Source: an uncultured Clostridia bacterium (GTDB lineage Bacteria; Bacillota; Clostridia; Lachnospirales; CAG-274). Taken from it: a stretch of 64,000 bases of DNA. Under the pieces are notes generated by a model. It ran no database searches, was not told the origin of the DNA, and saw only the letters and a program-made list of their open reading frames with translations. Every line of letters starts with the position of its first letter. The stretch's first letter is position 1. This document shows positions 7,761 through 18,049 of this stretch, in pieces. Both the position numbers and the translations under genes were made by a program. The stretch spans positions 1 through 64,000 of the forward strand of contig CATLIG010000001.1 of assembly GCA_949948985.1 (NCBI GenBank), given 5' to 3'.

Positions 7761-9971
7761 TTATATCTTTTTAAGAGTATTTTTTGAAAGCATAGCCATA
7801 AATTTTTTTTCTCCTACCCCTTTAAAATCAACGGTAACCTCAAAATCAGCCCCCGCCGGAACGATTGCCTTGACTACTCCTTCGCCGTATTTAATTTGCC
7901 TTACATTATCTCCTACCTCAAAATCAAGAGTAACATTTTTAGGAACAGGCATTTTTGAGTACCCCAAAAAACCTCCCCGTTTATTCGGAGTATACTTTTC
8001 TTTTGGCTGCACAGGAGAAATATCTTTGACTTTTTTTACAGCTCCAATACTCATATCCTCAATAAATTCCGCCGGAAGTTCCTTTAAAAACCTTGACGGA
8101 GCGTTTGAAATATAATTTCCGTGCTGAATTCTTGATTTTGCGCAAGTAATGTAAAGTTGTTTTTTAGCTCTTGTTATTCCTACATAACAAAGGCGTCTTT
8201 CCTCTTCAACAGCAACAGGGCTTGGGTCTATAATACTTCTGTAGCTAGGGAAAATGCCCTCCTCAAATCCCGCAATAAAAACAGTTGGAAACTCAAGACC
8301 TTTTGAGCTGTGCAAAGTCATAAGCACAACGGTATTATCGTCCTCGGAATAATTATCAATATCGGCGACCAAAGCGACTTCTTCGAGGAATGACGGCAAA
8401 TCAGCTTTTTCCGCCGTATTTTCAAACTCGACAGCCTTTGATACAAGTTCGTTTAAATTTTCAATTCTGCCCAAGGCTTCCTCTGTATTTTCCTTTTCAA
8501 GTTCTCCTCTGTAATTTGTTTTCTCAATAACCTCTTCAAGCAAATCTGATATATTAAGCTCAAATGCCGCCTCTTTAAGATGCGAAATAAGCGATACAAA
8601 ATCCAAAAGCTTTTTGCTTCTATTTTTAAGCTCGTCAATATCACCTGCATTTTCAAGAGCCTCAAAAAGTGAAATACCTTTTTGTACGGCAAATTCATCT
8701 GCTTTTCCCACAGTAGCATCTCCAATTCCTCTTTTAGGCACATTAATAATTCTTTTAAGAGCCACATCGTCTGACGGATTATATAATACCTTTAAATAAC
8801 ACATAATATCTTTTATTTCTTTTCTGCTATAGAAAGACACCCCGCCTAAAAGCCTGTAAGGAACTGAGCTTTTGACAAATCTGTCCTCAATAATTCTGGA
8901 CATCGCATTGTTTCTGTAAAGTACAGCGAAATCTTTATATTCTTTTCCGTTGTCAACGGCATTTTTAATTTGTGAGCAAATAAACATTGCCTCTTCAATA
9001 TCGCTTTCGTTTCTTGAATATTTAATAAGACCGCCTTTTTCATTGTCTGTCCATAATTCTTTTTCTTTTCTGCTAAAATTGTTTTTAATAACAGCGTTAG
9101 CCGCGTCAAGAATGTTTTTTGTAGAGCGGTAATTCTGTTCAAGCTTAATAACGCAGGCGTTTTTAAAATCCTTTTCAAAATCAAGTATATTTCTTATGTT
9201 GGCACCTCTCCAACCATAAATACTTTGGTCGTCGTCCCCAACAACACATATGTTTCTGTATTTTGATGAAAGCTGTCTTATAAGAGTATATTGACAAGTG
9301 TTGGTGTCTTGGTATTCATCAACCATTATGTAGAGAAACTTTTCTCTGTATTTGTCAAGAATATCAGGATTTTGAGCGAAAAGCTGAACTGTTTTAAAAA
9401 TAAGGTCGTCAAAATCAAGAGCATTGTTTTGTTTAAGTCTTTTCTGATACTCTGTGTACACGTCTGAAATAACTTTAAGCTTGAAATCGTCCCCTGCCTT
9501 TTCTTTAAAGGCAGAAGCTGAAACAAGCTCATTTTTCTGGTTGCTTATTCCACTCATAACCATTTTCGCTGGAAAATTTTTATCATTAATATTAAGAGCT
9601 TTTAAAATATCTTTAATAAGTTTTTCTGAATCATCAGAATCGTAAATAGTAAATTGAGAAGTATATCCAAGCCTTTCAATATCTCTTCTTAAAATTCTTA
9701 CACACGACGAGTGAAATGTGCTTACCCATACGTCTTTTCCGTAAGGTGTAATTTTCTCGACACGTTCTTTCATTTCCTTTGCCGCTTTATTAGTAAAAGT
9801 GATAGCCATAATATTATATGGTTTTATTCCCTGTTCAATAAGGTAAGCGATTCTGTGGGTAAGTACCCTTGTTTTTCCTGAACCGGCTCCCGCCAGAAGT
9901 AAAAGAGGGCCTTCTGTTCTCAAAACCGCCTGTTTTTGCATAGGATTTAATCCTGCCGTTAAATCTGCCAT
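7761..9971 (-). CDS. pcrA: ATP-dependent DNA helicase PcrA/UvrD
   Basis: 736 residues from the ATG at 9969-9971, with AAGGAG 8 bases upstream. Superfamily 1A 3'-5' helicase with all motifs in order: Q-motif LNPMQKQAV, Walker A AGAGSGKT, DEYQDTN (Walker B), VGDDDQSIYGWRGA (motif III), QNYRST (IV), LMTLHSSKGLEFP (V), and EERRLCYVGITRAKK (VI). The C-terminal 60 residues form the PcrA Tudor-like domain (VGDNVRQIKYGEGVV). Functions in nucleotide excision repair, replication restart and displacement of RecA and RNA polymerase. Length is normal for the family. The yerC gene lies upstream, as in many Firmicutes. Confidence 0.97.
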   Translation of the reverse strand: MADLTAGLNPMQKQAVLRTEGPLLLLAGAGSGKTRVLTHRIAYLIEQGIKPYNIMAITFTNKAAKEMKERVEKITPYGKDVWVSTFHSSCVRILRRDIERLGYTSQFTIYDSDDSEKLIKDILKALNINDKNFPAKMVMSGISNQKNELVSASAFKEKAGDDFKLKVISDVYTEYQKRLKQNNALDFDDLIFKTVQLFAQNPDILDKYREKFLYIMVDEYQDTNTCQYTLIRQLSSKYRNICVVGDDDQSIYGWRGANIRNILDFEKDFKNACVIKLEQNYRSTKNILDAANAVIKNNFSRKEKELWTDNEKGGLIKYSRNESDIEEAMFICSQIKNAVDNGKEYKDFAVLYRNNAMSRIIEDRFVKSSVPYRLLGGVSFYSRKEIKDIMCYLKVLYNPSDDVALKRIINVPKRGIGDATVGKADEFAVQKGISLFEALENAGDIDELKNRSKKLLDFVSLISHLKEAAFELNISDLLEEVIEKTNYRGELEKENTEEALGRIENLNELVSKAVEFENTAEKADLPSFLEEVALVADIDNYSEDDNTVVLMTLHSSKGLEFPTVFIAGFEEGIFPSYRSIIDPSPVAVEEERRLCYVGITRAKKQLYITCAKSRIQHGNYISNAPSRFLKELPAEFIEDMSIGAVKKVKDISPVQPKEKYTPNKRGGFLGYSKMPVPKNVTLDFEVGDNVRQIKYGEGVVKAIVPAGADFEVTVDFKGVGEKKFMAMLSKNTLKKI

Positions 9972-9984
9972 AATCAATTCTCCT

Positions 9985-10240
9985 TAATACAATTATCTGT
10001 TTGCAGCGACTTCGGTAAGTCAGAAAAAATATTTTTTCAAAATTTCAGCATAATGTTTTTTTCTTTCCTGAATTTTTCCAAAATTGCCGTAAGCATAATT
10101 TTATAAATAGCGTCTTCGACTTGTTCTAAACCATAGTACACCCGCTTGACAAATCTTTTTAAGCCCATATTTGTCTTATTTTCGTCTTACGAAAAAATCT
10201 TTTGCCAACTATTGTCATATTATTTAGAGCAGGTCTTTTA
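9985..10240. repeat. Diverged repeat family B-like sequence
   Basis: Gene-free space between pcrA and yerC. The segment CTTGTTCTAAACCATAGTAC (about 10116-10135) and what follows parallels family B copy 25427-25584 (CCTGTTCTAAAGCACCGTGG). The right end, GCAGGTCTTTTA (10229-10240), is a family B terminus that overlaps the yerC stop codon. Confidence 0.5.
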
Positions 10241-10531
10241 TAAACTTGTCATAATACGCCCAAGAATAGTTTCATATCCGCCGCTTCCGTAATTAAGAGC
10301 GCGATTTACCCTGCTTATAGTAGCTGTAGACGCTCCTGTTTTTTTAGCAATGCTCATATATGTTTCACCATCTTTAAGCATTTTAGCGACTTCAAATCTC
10401 TGAACAAGACTTTTAATTTCATTAACAGTACATATATCCTCAAAAAAGGCATAACATTCAGAAATATTCTGAAGCTCTAAAATAGCAGAAAAAAGCATAT
10501 CACACTCTGAATTTTTTAATTTATCATTCAT
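10238..10531 (-). CDS. yerC: YerC/YecD family TrpR-like DNA-binding protein
   Basis: 97 residues from the ATG at 10529-10531, with AGGTGA upstream. An in-frame 21-residue extension lacks a ribosome binding site. The TrpR-superfamily helix-turn-helix is visible: EIKSLVQRFEVAKML, then YMSIAKKTGASTATISRVNRAL (about residues 36-80). Length and sequence fit YerC, which sits beside pcrA in many Firmicutes. Its effector and targets are not established; despite the TrpR resemblance, no trp genes are near. The stop codon lies at the edge of a family B repeat. Confidence 0.88.
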   Translation of the reverse strand: MNDKLKNSECDMLFSAILELQNISECYAFFEDICTVNEIKSLVQRFEVAKMLKDGETYMSIAKKTGASTATISRVNRALNYGSGGYETILGRIMTSL

Positions 10532-10572
10532 AAAAATCACCTGATAATATCGTTTTTTAAATTCTTGTATAC

Positions 10573-10696
10573 TAGACCTGTTTGATATAGTCAATCAACT
10601 TGAAAATGAGAAAAAGGAGGCAAGCTAAAAATTATGCTTTGTCTGACAAAAAAATTTCTTAACAATCGCCATCGCTCAGGTTATCGAACAGGTCTA
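10573..10696. repeat. Family B element carrying a fragment of family A
   Basis: Bounded by TAGACCTGTTTGA and its inverted counterpart TCGAACAGGTCTA. Inside, bases 10595 onward (TAGTCAATCAACTTGAAAAT, then a GAGAAAAAGGAGGC block) are one end of a family A element, running without a break into family B sequence (GTCTGACAAAAAAATTTCTT). The upstream region of yerC overlaps it. Confidence 0.7.
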
Positions 10697-10796
10697 CTAT
10701 ATTTTAACACTTTAATCTTGTAAATTCAAGAAGTGTTTTTTAAGGAACATCTACAAGATTCTTTCGAAACTACATAATTGTCAAATAACTTGAAAA

Positions 10797-10962
10797 TATA
10801 GTCAATCAACTTAAAAATAAGTAAGTTCGGCGGCTAAAAATCCTTTTTTCCGTGTTGCCTTCAGTCGGCTATGCTCTCCCTCCGCCGCCTTGCAAAAATT
10901 ATGCTTCGTCTGACAAAAAAATTCTTGCCAATCGTCATCGTTCAGGTTACCGAACAGGTCCA
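10797..10962. repeat. Hybrid A/B repeat
   Basis: The left part (10797 to about 10905) is the left half of family A (TATAGTCAATCAACTT, GTTCGGCGGCTAAAAATCC, GGCTATGCTCTCCCTCCGCC). It joins directly to the right end of family B (GTCTGACAAAAAAATTCTTG, then ACCGAACAGGTC). The gene-free stretch 10532-11340 consists almost wholly of such elements. Confidence 0.7.
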
Positions 10963-11038
10963 GTAATACTAAAAAGGACTTTGCAAAAACCAATTTTGAA
11001 GTTTTCACAAAATCCTTTTTACGTTAATCTTACAGTAA

Positions 11039-11330
11039 TAGACCTGTTCAGCAACTTAAATGATATAGTCAATCAACTTAAAAATTTAATAAGTTCAGCG
11101 GCTAAAAATCCTTTTCGCTTTGTTAGTGTCAATCGGCGTAAGCTAAGGCTACGCTCTCCTTCCACTGCCTTGCGAAAATAATTTTTATCTCGCTTCCTTT
11201 TGCTCATTTTCAAGTTAATTGACTATACCGAGGAGATTATTATAGCAATTTCGGTATAAATAGAAAAAATATTTTATTATATATTTTTTTGTTGGATTGA
11301 TGTCATCACTTAGGTTATCAGACAGGTCTA
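11039..11330. repeat. Family B element interrupted by a complete family A element
   Basis: Outer ends TAGACCTGTTCAGCAACTTA (11039) and, inverted, TAGACCTGTCTGATAACCTA (11330) are the family B termini. A complete family A element (11064-11227) lies inside. It ends close to the flxA-like stop codon at 11341. Confidence 0.7.
11064..11227. repeat. Repeat family A, complete copy nested in family B
   Basis: 164 bases with termini TATAGTCAATCAACTTAAAA and, inverted, TATAGTCAATTAACTTGAAA. It carries the internal AGCGGCTAAAAATCCTTTT and CTACGCTCTCC blocks. It has no coding capacity and resembles a TA-bounded miniature inverted-repeat element. Confidence 0.85.
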
Positions 11331-11340
11331 TTAAAAATAT

Positions 11341-11997
11341 TTATAGTTTTATATCAACAGAATAATAAATGTTTTTATCTTTTTCATCTTCATTGTTATT
11401 ATCCTCGTCTTCTGTTTGACTTGCCTTTTTGTTGACCTCTCCCATTTTTTCATTAATGTTTTTTTCAGTATTTCGTATACCGTTTTCTATTTCAGATAAT
11501 TCTTTCTCTTTGTTTTCTGTATTTACCCCTCTTTTAATATCCTGTTTAATCTGACTTTTTAAAATATTTTTATAACCCTCCATACCTGCTTTAAACGATT
11601 CAAATTCCTGCATTTGTTTAAGGGACAAATCAGCGGAAATAATATTCTCTGAAAGTCCTACGTTTTTCACACCACTGTTATTACTTTGATTTTTACTGTC
11701 ATTGCTTTGTTCGCTTTTGCCTTTCTCGGCTTTTCTCATATTTTCCTGCTGAATTTCCATTTGCACCTGAGAAAGACGCTCGGTAAGCTCTTTCATTTGC
11801 TCATTAAGCTGCTTTCTGCGTTCTATTTTTTGTTCCACAGACATATTATCATTTGCCGAAAGTTCGTTAAGACGTTTTCTTACATTTTCAATCTGACTTT
11901 GAATAGACTTTATTCTTGGGTCTTGTTTATTAACATGAGAACCGTTGTTTTGAGTTTGTTCGTTTCCCTGAACTTGATTTACCGCACCTATCTGCAT
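11341..11997 (-). CDS. FlxA-like protein (paralog 1)
   Basis: 218 residues from the ATG at 11995-11997, with AAAGGATGA upstream. A FlxA-like core (about residues 25-85: DPRIKSIQSQIENVRKRLNEL, then MSVEQKIERRKQLNEQMKEL) is a Gln/Glu/Lys-rich coiled coil. A Ser/Asn-rich linker and a second helical region (about 120-195) follow, ending in an acidic tail and the motif IYYSVDIKL. It has no signal peptide and no membrane segment. A close paralog lies just upstream (12360-13043). FlxA of enterobacteria is a flagellar-regulon protein of unknown function. The sigma-28-like promoter here fits that, although no flagellar gene is in the window. Confidence 0.8.
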   Translation of the reverse strand: MQIGAVNQVQGNEQTQNNGSHVNKQDPRIKSIQSQIENVRKRLNELSANDNMSVEQKIERRKQLNEQMKELTERLSQVQMEIQQENMRKAEKGKSEQSNDSKNQSNNSGVKNVGLSENIISADLSLKQMQEFESFKAGMEGYKNILKSQIKQDIKRGVNTENKEKELSEIENGIRNTEKNINEKMGEVNKKASQTEDEDNNNEDEKDKNIYYSVDIKL

Positions 11998-12086
11998 AAA
12001 TATCATCCTTTCAATCATTACTTTTCTCTGAAAATATCCACGAAACACTATAAATATAACTTTCCTATAAACCCCCTCATATAGTC

Positions 12087-12114
12087 TTATCGTCATAAAA
12101 AATAAATTTCTTTA
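12087..12114 (-). promoter_or_regulatory. Sigma-28 (SigD)-like promoter of FlxA-like paralog 1
   Basis: On the minus strand TAAA (12111-12114) is followed by 16 bases and GACGATAA (12087-12094). This is close to the SigD/FliA consensus TAAA-N15-GCCGATAA/T. The same pair with the same spacing precedes the paralog at 13114-13141. It lies about 90 bases before the start codon. Confidence 0.6.
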
Positions 12115-12194
12115 TAGTAAGAGTAATTTTTTCCCACACTCAATCAGTATCATATCAATTACGGTAAATAATTAAAACTATTTTATTTATAAAG

Positions 12195-12345
12195 ACTTCT
12201 TTCGAAACTATGAAATTACATCAATCCAACAAAAAATGTTTCATTTAATCTAAAGGTGTTTTGCTTTTTTAACACCAAAAGCATTAAGAAATATTGAATA
12301 TAATATTTCTTCTGGCAATAACGGTATAAGTGTAAAGCTTGGAAA
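12195..12345. repeat. Diverged repeat of the AGACTTCTTTCGAAACTA / CATTAAGAAATATTGAATA type
   Basis: Most of the space between the two flxA-like genes. AGACTTCTTTCGAAACTA (12201-12218) recurs at 20690-20707. CATTAAGAAATATTGAATA (about 12282-12300) recurs as GTTAAGAAATATTGAATA near 38629. No gene is seen in 11998-12359 apart from promoter elements. Confidence 0.5.
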
Positions 12346-12359
12346 TAAGTATATAGCTT

Positions 12360-13043
12360 TTATAGTTTTATATCTACTGAATAATATATACTTTTCTTTT
12401 TTTCATCTTCTTTGTTATTTTCATCTTTTTCTATCTTACTTAACTTTTCGTTTGCCTCTTCTATTTTCTCGCTAAATTTTTTCTCAGTTCTACGTACACC
12501 GCTTTGAATATCCATTATTGCTTTCTCTTTATATTTGGTATTTGCTTTCCCCATCATATCGGGATTGTCATATCTTTCCAAATCAATCTTAATCTGAGTT
12601 TTTAATATTTTCTTATAGCCTTCCATACCGTCTTTAACGGATCCAAGCTCACGCATTTGTTTAATAGCTAAATCAGAAGAAATAATATTTTCCGAAAATG
12701 CATTATTTTTTGTATTTCCGTTGATATTATACTTATTGCTGTTATTTTTACTTTTATTTTTTTCAGGACTTTCCCCCGTTTTCATATTTTCCTGCTGAAT
12801 TTCCATCTGTATCTGAGAAAGAAGTTCATTAAGCTCCTGCATTTCCTCATTAAGTTGTCTTCTTCGTTCTTTTTTTTGTTCCACAGACATATTTTCATTT
12901 GTGGAAAGTTCGTTAAGACGCTTTCTTACATTTTCTATTTGATTTTGAATAGATTTTATTCTGGGGTCCTGTTTATTGATACGAGAACCGTTGTTTTGAG
13001 TTTGTTCATTTCCTTGACCTTGATTTACCGCACCTATCTGCAC
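12360..13043 (-). CDS. FlxA-like protein (paralog 2)
   Basis: 227 residues from a GTG at 13041-13043 that follows AAAGGAGG; the paralog uses ATG at the same position. Same architecture as paralog 1: QIGAVNQ opening, FlxA-like coiled coil (DPRIKSIQNQIENVRKRLNEL), Asn/Lys-rich linker, second helical region, acidic tail and identical C-terminal IYYSVDIKL. The conserved N- and C-termini and diverged linker point to tandem duplication with retained function, not decay. It is transcribed from its own sigma-28-like promoter. Confidence 0.8.
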   Translation of the reverse strand: MQIGAVNQGQGNEQTQNNGSRINKQDPRIKSIQNQIENVRKRLNELSTNENMSVEQKKERRRQLNEEMQELNELLSQIQMEIQQENMKTGESPEKNKSKNNSNKYNINGNTKNNAFSENIISSDLAIKQMRELGSVKDGMEGYKKILKTQIKIDLERYDNPDMMGKANTKYKEKAIMDIQSGVRRTEKKFSEKIEEANEKLSKIEKDENNKEDEKKKSIYYSVDIKL

Positions 13044-13113
13044 AAATATCCTCCTTTCATCAATCGAGTCCTTATTTTCACAGAAACTTTCTATAAATTT
13101 CATCATATAATTT

Positions 13114-13141
13114 ACATCGTCATAAAAAGTAAATTTCTTTA
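13114..13141 (-). promoter_or_regulatory. Sigma-28 (SigD)-like promoter of FlxA-like paralog 2
   Basis: TAAA (13138-13141), 16 bases, then GACGATGT (13114-13121) on the minus strand, matching the promoter of paralog 1 in sequence and spacing. It lies about 70 bases before the GTG start. Confidence 0.55.
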
Positions 13142-13173
13142 TAGCATGGTCAAACAACTTGAAATTAAAATAA

Positions 13174-13207
13174 CCCGTATTCCCTGCAAAAAAACAAGGA
13201 ATACGGG
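13174..13207 (-). terminator. Terminator of the groESL operon
   Basis: Perfect 10-base stem (CCCGTATTCC / GGAATACGGG) with a 14-base loop, followed on the minus strand by a T-rich stretch. It lies 34 bases after the groEL stop. Confidence 0.8.
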
Positions 13208-13240
13208 CTTATCATTATAAAATTTGCATTTTTTAAGAAA

Positions 13241-14890
<1,650 letters not shown>

Positions 14891-15175
14891 TTATTCAACT
14901 ATAGCTAAAATATCGCTTTCTTTTACAATAATATATTCCGTACCGTCAATTTTAATTTCTGTTCCGGCATATTTTGAATAAATAACCTTATCGCCTACAG
15001 AAACCTGCATAGGAATGACCTTTCCGTCAACAGTAGCGCCGGGGCCCACAGCGATTATTTCCGCTTCCTGAGGTTTTTCCTTTGACTGAGTAGGCAGAAC
15101 TATACCGGATTTGGTTTTTTCTTCCGCTTCCAACTGTTTTATAACAACTCTGTCCGCTAAAGGTTTAAGTTTCAT
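14891..15175 (-). CDS. groES: 10-kDa co-chaperonin GroES
   Basis: 94 residues, the typical GroES size. It opens [28 protein letters not shown], where the mobile loop that contacts GroEL lies around residues 17-32, and ends [11 protein letters not shown]. It caps the GroEL chamber. First gene of the operon, with a GGGAGG site upstream and a CIRCE operator 44 bases before the start. Confidence 0.99.
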   Translation of the reverse strand: MKLKPLADRVVIKQLEAEEKTKSGIVLPTQSKEKPQEAEIIAVGPGATVDGKVIPMQVSVGDKVIYSKYAGTEIKIDGTEYIIVKESDILAIVE

Positions 15176-15218
15176 TTTTGATTACCTCCCAAGTTTTATC
15201 AAATCATATCTAAATTTG

Positions 15219-15245
15219 TTAGCACTCACCAAACAAGAGTGCTAA
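15219..15245 (-). promoter_or_regulatory. CIRCE operator (HrcA binding site) of groESL
   Basis: Perfect inverted repeat TTAGCACTC-N9-GAGTGCTAA, the established HrcA repressor site. It sits just downstream of the promoter and upstream of groES, implying HrcA-dependent heat-shock control. hrcA itself is not in the window. Confidence 0.98.
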
Positions 15246-15256
15246 TTACAAATAAT

Positions 15257-15285
15257 ATATTAGATTAATGGATTTATTTATGCAA
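15257..15285 (-). promoter_or_regulatory. Sigma-A promoter of groESL
   Basis: Minus strand TTGCAT (15280-15285), 17-base spacer, TAATAT (15257-15262). It ends 12 bases upstream of the CIRCE element, so a bound repressor would block initiation. Confidence 0.75.
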
Positions 15286-15380
15286 TGTCACAAAACAGCC
15301 ATTTTAGGGCATTTATTGAAATAATATTATATTTTTCTTAAATTTTCTTTTATTTTCGCTTATTTACTAAAAATTTCATA

Positions 15381-16259
15381 TCAGCGATTAATTGCCGAGG
15401 AATTTATTTTCATTTGTCTTGCGTAATGAAAAAGATACTGCTGAGCGAAACCCGCGTATTGTCCGAATTTTTCTTTAGCTAAATCATGAATATCTGAAAT
15501 TTTAGTTTCCTTTCCGTCAAAATAAAAATGCTCCATAACTCTTTTAATCCATACATCTGTAGGAAATACTTCTTTTCTGTTCATTGAAAAAAGCATCACA
15601 CAATCTGAAACCTTTTGACCGACGCCCTTTATTTCCATAAGCTTTTTTCTCACATCTTCTGTTGAAACATTTTCAAGCTTTTTAAAATCGATATTTTTTT
15701 CAAATACATTTCTGACAGCGTCGATAATATATTTAGCCCGAAATCCAGTTTTACAAAGCATAAGCTCCTCCTCAGAAATCCCCTCAAGCTGTTTTATTGA
15801 CGGGAATAAAAAATAATCGTTTTCTTTTGTTCCATACTTTTGTGAAATATTTTTAATAACTTGCTTTATCATAGGTATTCTGTTATTTTGGGATATAATA
15901 AAAGAAATAAGACATTCCCAAGGTTCCTGTTTTAAAATTCTTATTCCCGGAGCAAAAGAAACAGCCTGTTTCATTACATTGTCTTTTTCCGACAATATAT
16001 TTTTAATTTCATTGTAATCTCTGTCAAATTCAAAATATGGTATCCATATATTTTCAAAATCTTCTCCGGTGCAGGGATAAAACTCAATAGTTTTATCCGT
16101 TTGCTTTATATGTAATACTTTTCCGAAAGCTATAATAATGTATTCCTTAAAGCCAATACTTTCAAATCTGAAACACTGTCCGCACTCAAGAATTTCCTCA
16201 ATATCAAAACTGTCAAATTCCGTAACAATTAATTTATTTTCACATTCATAATATTTCAT
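15381..16259 (-). CDS. ogg: 8-oxoguanine DNA glycosylase/lyase (OGG family)
   Basis: 292 residues from the ATG at 16257-16259, which follows AAAGGA. It has an N-terminal OGG domain (CGQCFRFE, a typical OGG block) and then the helix-hairpin-helix GPD domain. The hairpin MEIKGVGQKVSDCVMLF carries the nucleophilic Lys, and the conserved catalytic Asp lies in VFPTDVWIKR. SFIISQNNRIPMIKQ is the standard OGG1 segment. Removes 8-oxoguanine opposite C and nicks the strand in base excision repair. Similar OGG1-type enzymes are known in clostridia. The divergent gene at 16374 shares its promoter region. Confidence 0.93.
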   Translation of the reverse strand: MKYYECENKLIVTEFDSFDIEEILECGQCFRFESIGFKEYIIIAFGKVLHIKQTDKTIEFYPCTGEDFENIWIPYFEFDRDYNEIKNILSEKDNVMKQAVSFAPGIRILKQEPWECLISFIISQNNRIPMIKQVIKNISQKYGTKENDYFLFPSIKQLEGISEEELMLCKTGFRAKYIIDAVRNVFEKNIDFKKLENVSTEDVRKKLMEIKGVGQKVSDCVMLFSMNRKEVFPTDVWIKRVMEHFYFDGKETKISDIHDLAKEKFGQYAGFAQQYLFHYARQMKINSSAINR

Positions 16260-16373
16260 TTTTATATTCCTTTCTCTTTGTAAGTATGATATAATATTTG
16301 TGTGTTTAATTTTACAGCAATTCTGTAAAAACTTACAGTAATCCGCAAAATTTATATAATGGGAGGTATTTTT

Positions 16374-17120
16374 TTGAAAGAACATATATATACAATTCCC
16401 GTAACTGATGGATTTAACAAAGGAGGAGAATGTCCTTTCTGTGATATGCTGAAAACTCTTGAAAAAGACTCTGTCGATTACATTTTAGGTCCTGCGTATA
16501 TGACGGATACAATCCGCCTTGAAACTGACAAAACGGGTTTTTGTGAAAAGCATATAAAACAAATGTATGATAAGCAGAACCGCCTCGGGACAGCTCTGAT
16601 GCTCTCAACCCATCTTGATAAAATCAATTCTTTTCTTGACAGTGAGATAGCGTCTTATTCTTTCGTGAAACAGAAAAAAACTTTTTTCGGCAAAAATAAA
16701 GAAACAAACAGCAATATTCCCTCGTATCTTAATAATATAACAAATTCCTGCTATATTTGCAACAGAATAGATACTTACTTTGAGCGTTATATTGAAACAT
16801 TTTTTTATATGTGGTCAAAAACCCCCGAAATAAAAGATATTGTAATAAACTCAAAAGGATTTTGTCTGAAACATTTCTCAATGCTTATAGAAAAAGGAGA
16901 AACATATCTTTCAGAAAATGAGTATAAAAATTTTTTAAAAATAATTTTTACCGTACAGCAAGAAAACTTAAAAAGGCTCAAAGAAGAACTGGAATGGTTT
17001 ATAAATAAATTTGATTACAAATATAAAGACGAGCCGTGGAAAACATCGGAAGACGCTCTTATACGAAGTATAACAAAAATAAATTCAGCATACGTGGAGG
17101 AAAAAAACAATGACGGATAA
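16374..17120 (+). CDS. DUF6062-like protein with paired Cys motifs
   Basis: 248 residues from a TTG at 16374 that follows GGGAGG by 7 bases. Two similar halves each carry cysteine motifs: CPFC and FCEKH in the first half (about residues 20-65), and CYIC and FCLKH in the second (about 125-170). This suggests two metal-binding or Fe-S modules. The C-terminus is a helical, charged region. It resembles the DUF6062 family of Clostridia, whose function is unknown. It overlaps the next gene by 11 bases, so the two are probably cotranslated. Confidence 0.75.
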   Translation: MKEHIYTIPVTDGFNKGGECPFCDMLKTLEKDSVDYILGPAYMTDTIRLETDKTGFCEKHIKQMYDKQNRLGTALMLSTHLDKINSFLDSEIASYSFVKQKKTFFGKNKETNSNIPSYLNNITNSCYICNRIDTYFERYIETFFYMWSKTPEIKDIVINSKGFCLKHFSMLIEKGETYLSENEYKNFLKIIFTVQQENLKRLKEELEWFINKFDYKYKDEPWKTSEDALIRSITKINSAYVEEKNNDG

Positions 17121-17775
17121 ATTCAAAGAAATGCCCTTTAAAAAAAAGGCTGAACATATATGGGAATACTATAGGGTTCAGATTTTCCTTATACTTTTTG
17201 CGGTAGTTGTTTCCGGCTGGCTTATAAACGATGTGTTTATAAATCCCGCGCCAAAGCCCTACTCGTGGATAGCGTTTTATGACAACTACATAAATTCTGA
17301 AATAACAGGAACCCTTACGTCATCTATGACGGAAAAATTTGTACCTGACGGTGAAAATTTAGAAGTACGGTTTACATCGTATTATGAATCCGAATCTGAC
17401 CCTACCGTTGCCGTTGATATGCATCAAAAGTTTGAGATGCTTTTTTACGCTAAAGAAATAGATATAATTATTACGGGTAAAAATGAGGACACAAAACGTG
17501 ATTATTTTTCAGAATTCGCCAAACAGGGCGCTTTAGCTCCTCTTGACAAAATATATTCCAAAGAAGAGCTTTCAGACTTTGAGAGCAACGGACTTCTTCT
17601 TTACTGTGAAGACAGTGAGGGTAAAAAAAGACCCTTCGGAGTATCTATGAGAAATACCACAACCGCTTTAAAAGATTACGACGGATTTAAACAGGAAAAA
17701 CGATATATAGGAATTTCAAATGTAACCGAAAGAGTAGAAAATTCCAAAGAAGTTTTAAAAGCATTATCTCAATAA
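17110..17775 (+). CDS. Membrane-anchored protein of unknown function
   Basis: 221 residues. The start lies inside the 3' end of the previous gene, with a GGAGG site 7 bases upstream. One N-terminal transmembrane helix (about residues 23-43, FLILFAVVVSGWLI) follows a basic, amphipathic head, so the rest is probably outside. The external part (about 50-221) has the look of a substrate-binding-protein-like fold (DIIITGKNEDTKRDYFSEFAKQG, then LAPLDKIYS). I do not recognise a named family. The overlap with the DUF6062-like gene suggests a shared task. Confidence 0.7.
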   Translation: MTDKFKEMPFKKKAEHIWEYYRVQIFLILFAVVVSGWLINDVFINPAPKPYSWIAFYDNYINSEITGTLTSSMTEKFVPDGENLEVRFTSYYESESDPTVAVDMHQKFEMLFYAKEIDIIITGKNEDTKRDYFSEFAKQGALAPLDKIYSKEELSDFESNGLLLYCEDSEGKKRPFGVSMRNTTTALKDYDGFKQEKRYIGISNVTERVENSKEVLKALSQ

Positions 17776-17825
17776 TTTAATTATAAGGTCTTTGACTCTG
17801 TCCTATACGTGATAATTTAATGATA

Positions 17826-17968
17826 AAACCGTGGACTCTGCCCACACCCGCCCGCTTTTTTGTAAAAAAGCGGGGCAAAAAACTTTAAAATTGAAAATAT
17901 GGAGAAAGTGGTAAAAAGTAAATTTAATCGTACTTTCAATTTTAAAAAACTAAAAAAACTGATTTCCA
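17826..17968. repeat. Repeat family D, partial copy
   Basis: Starts AAAACCGTGGACTCTGCCCA, contains the CCGCTTTTTTGTAAAAAAGCGG hairpin and continues along the family D core to about 17968. It lacks the second terminus. It lies downstream of the membrane protein gene and could double as its terminator. Confidence 0.75.
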
Positions 17969-18049
17969 AAGTAATTGTTTTAAAAAAACTTGTTTTTTTG
18001 AAATTAATGGTTTAAAATATATATATCAATTCGCAAAATTATTTTGATT

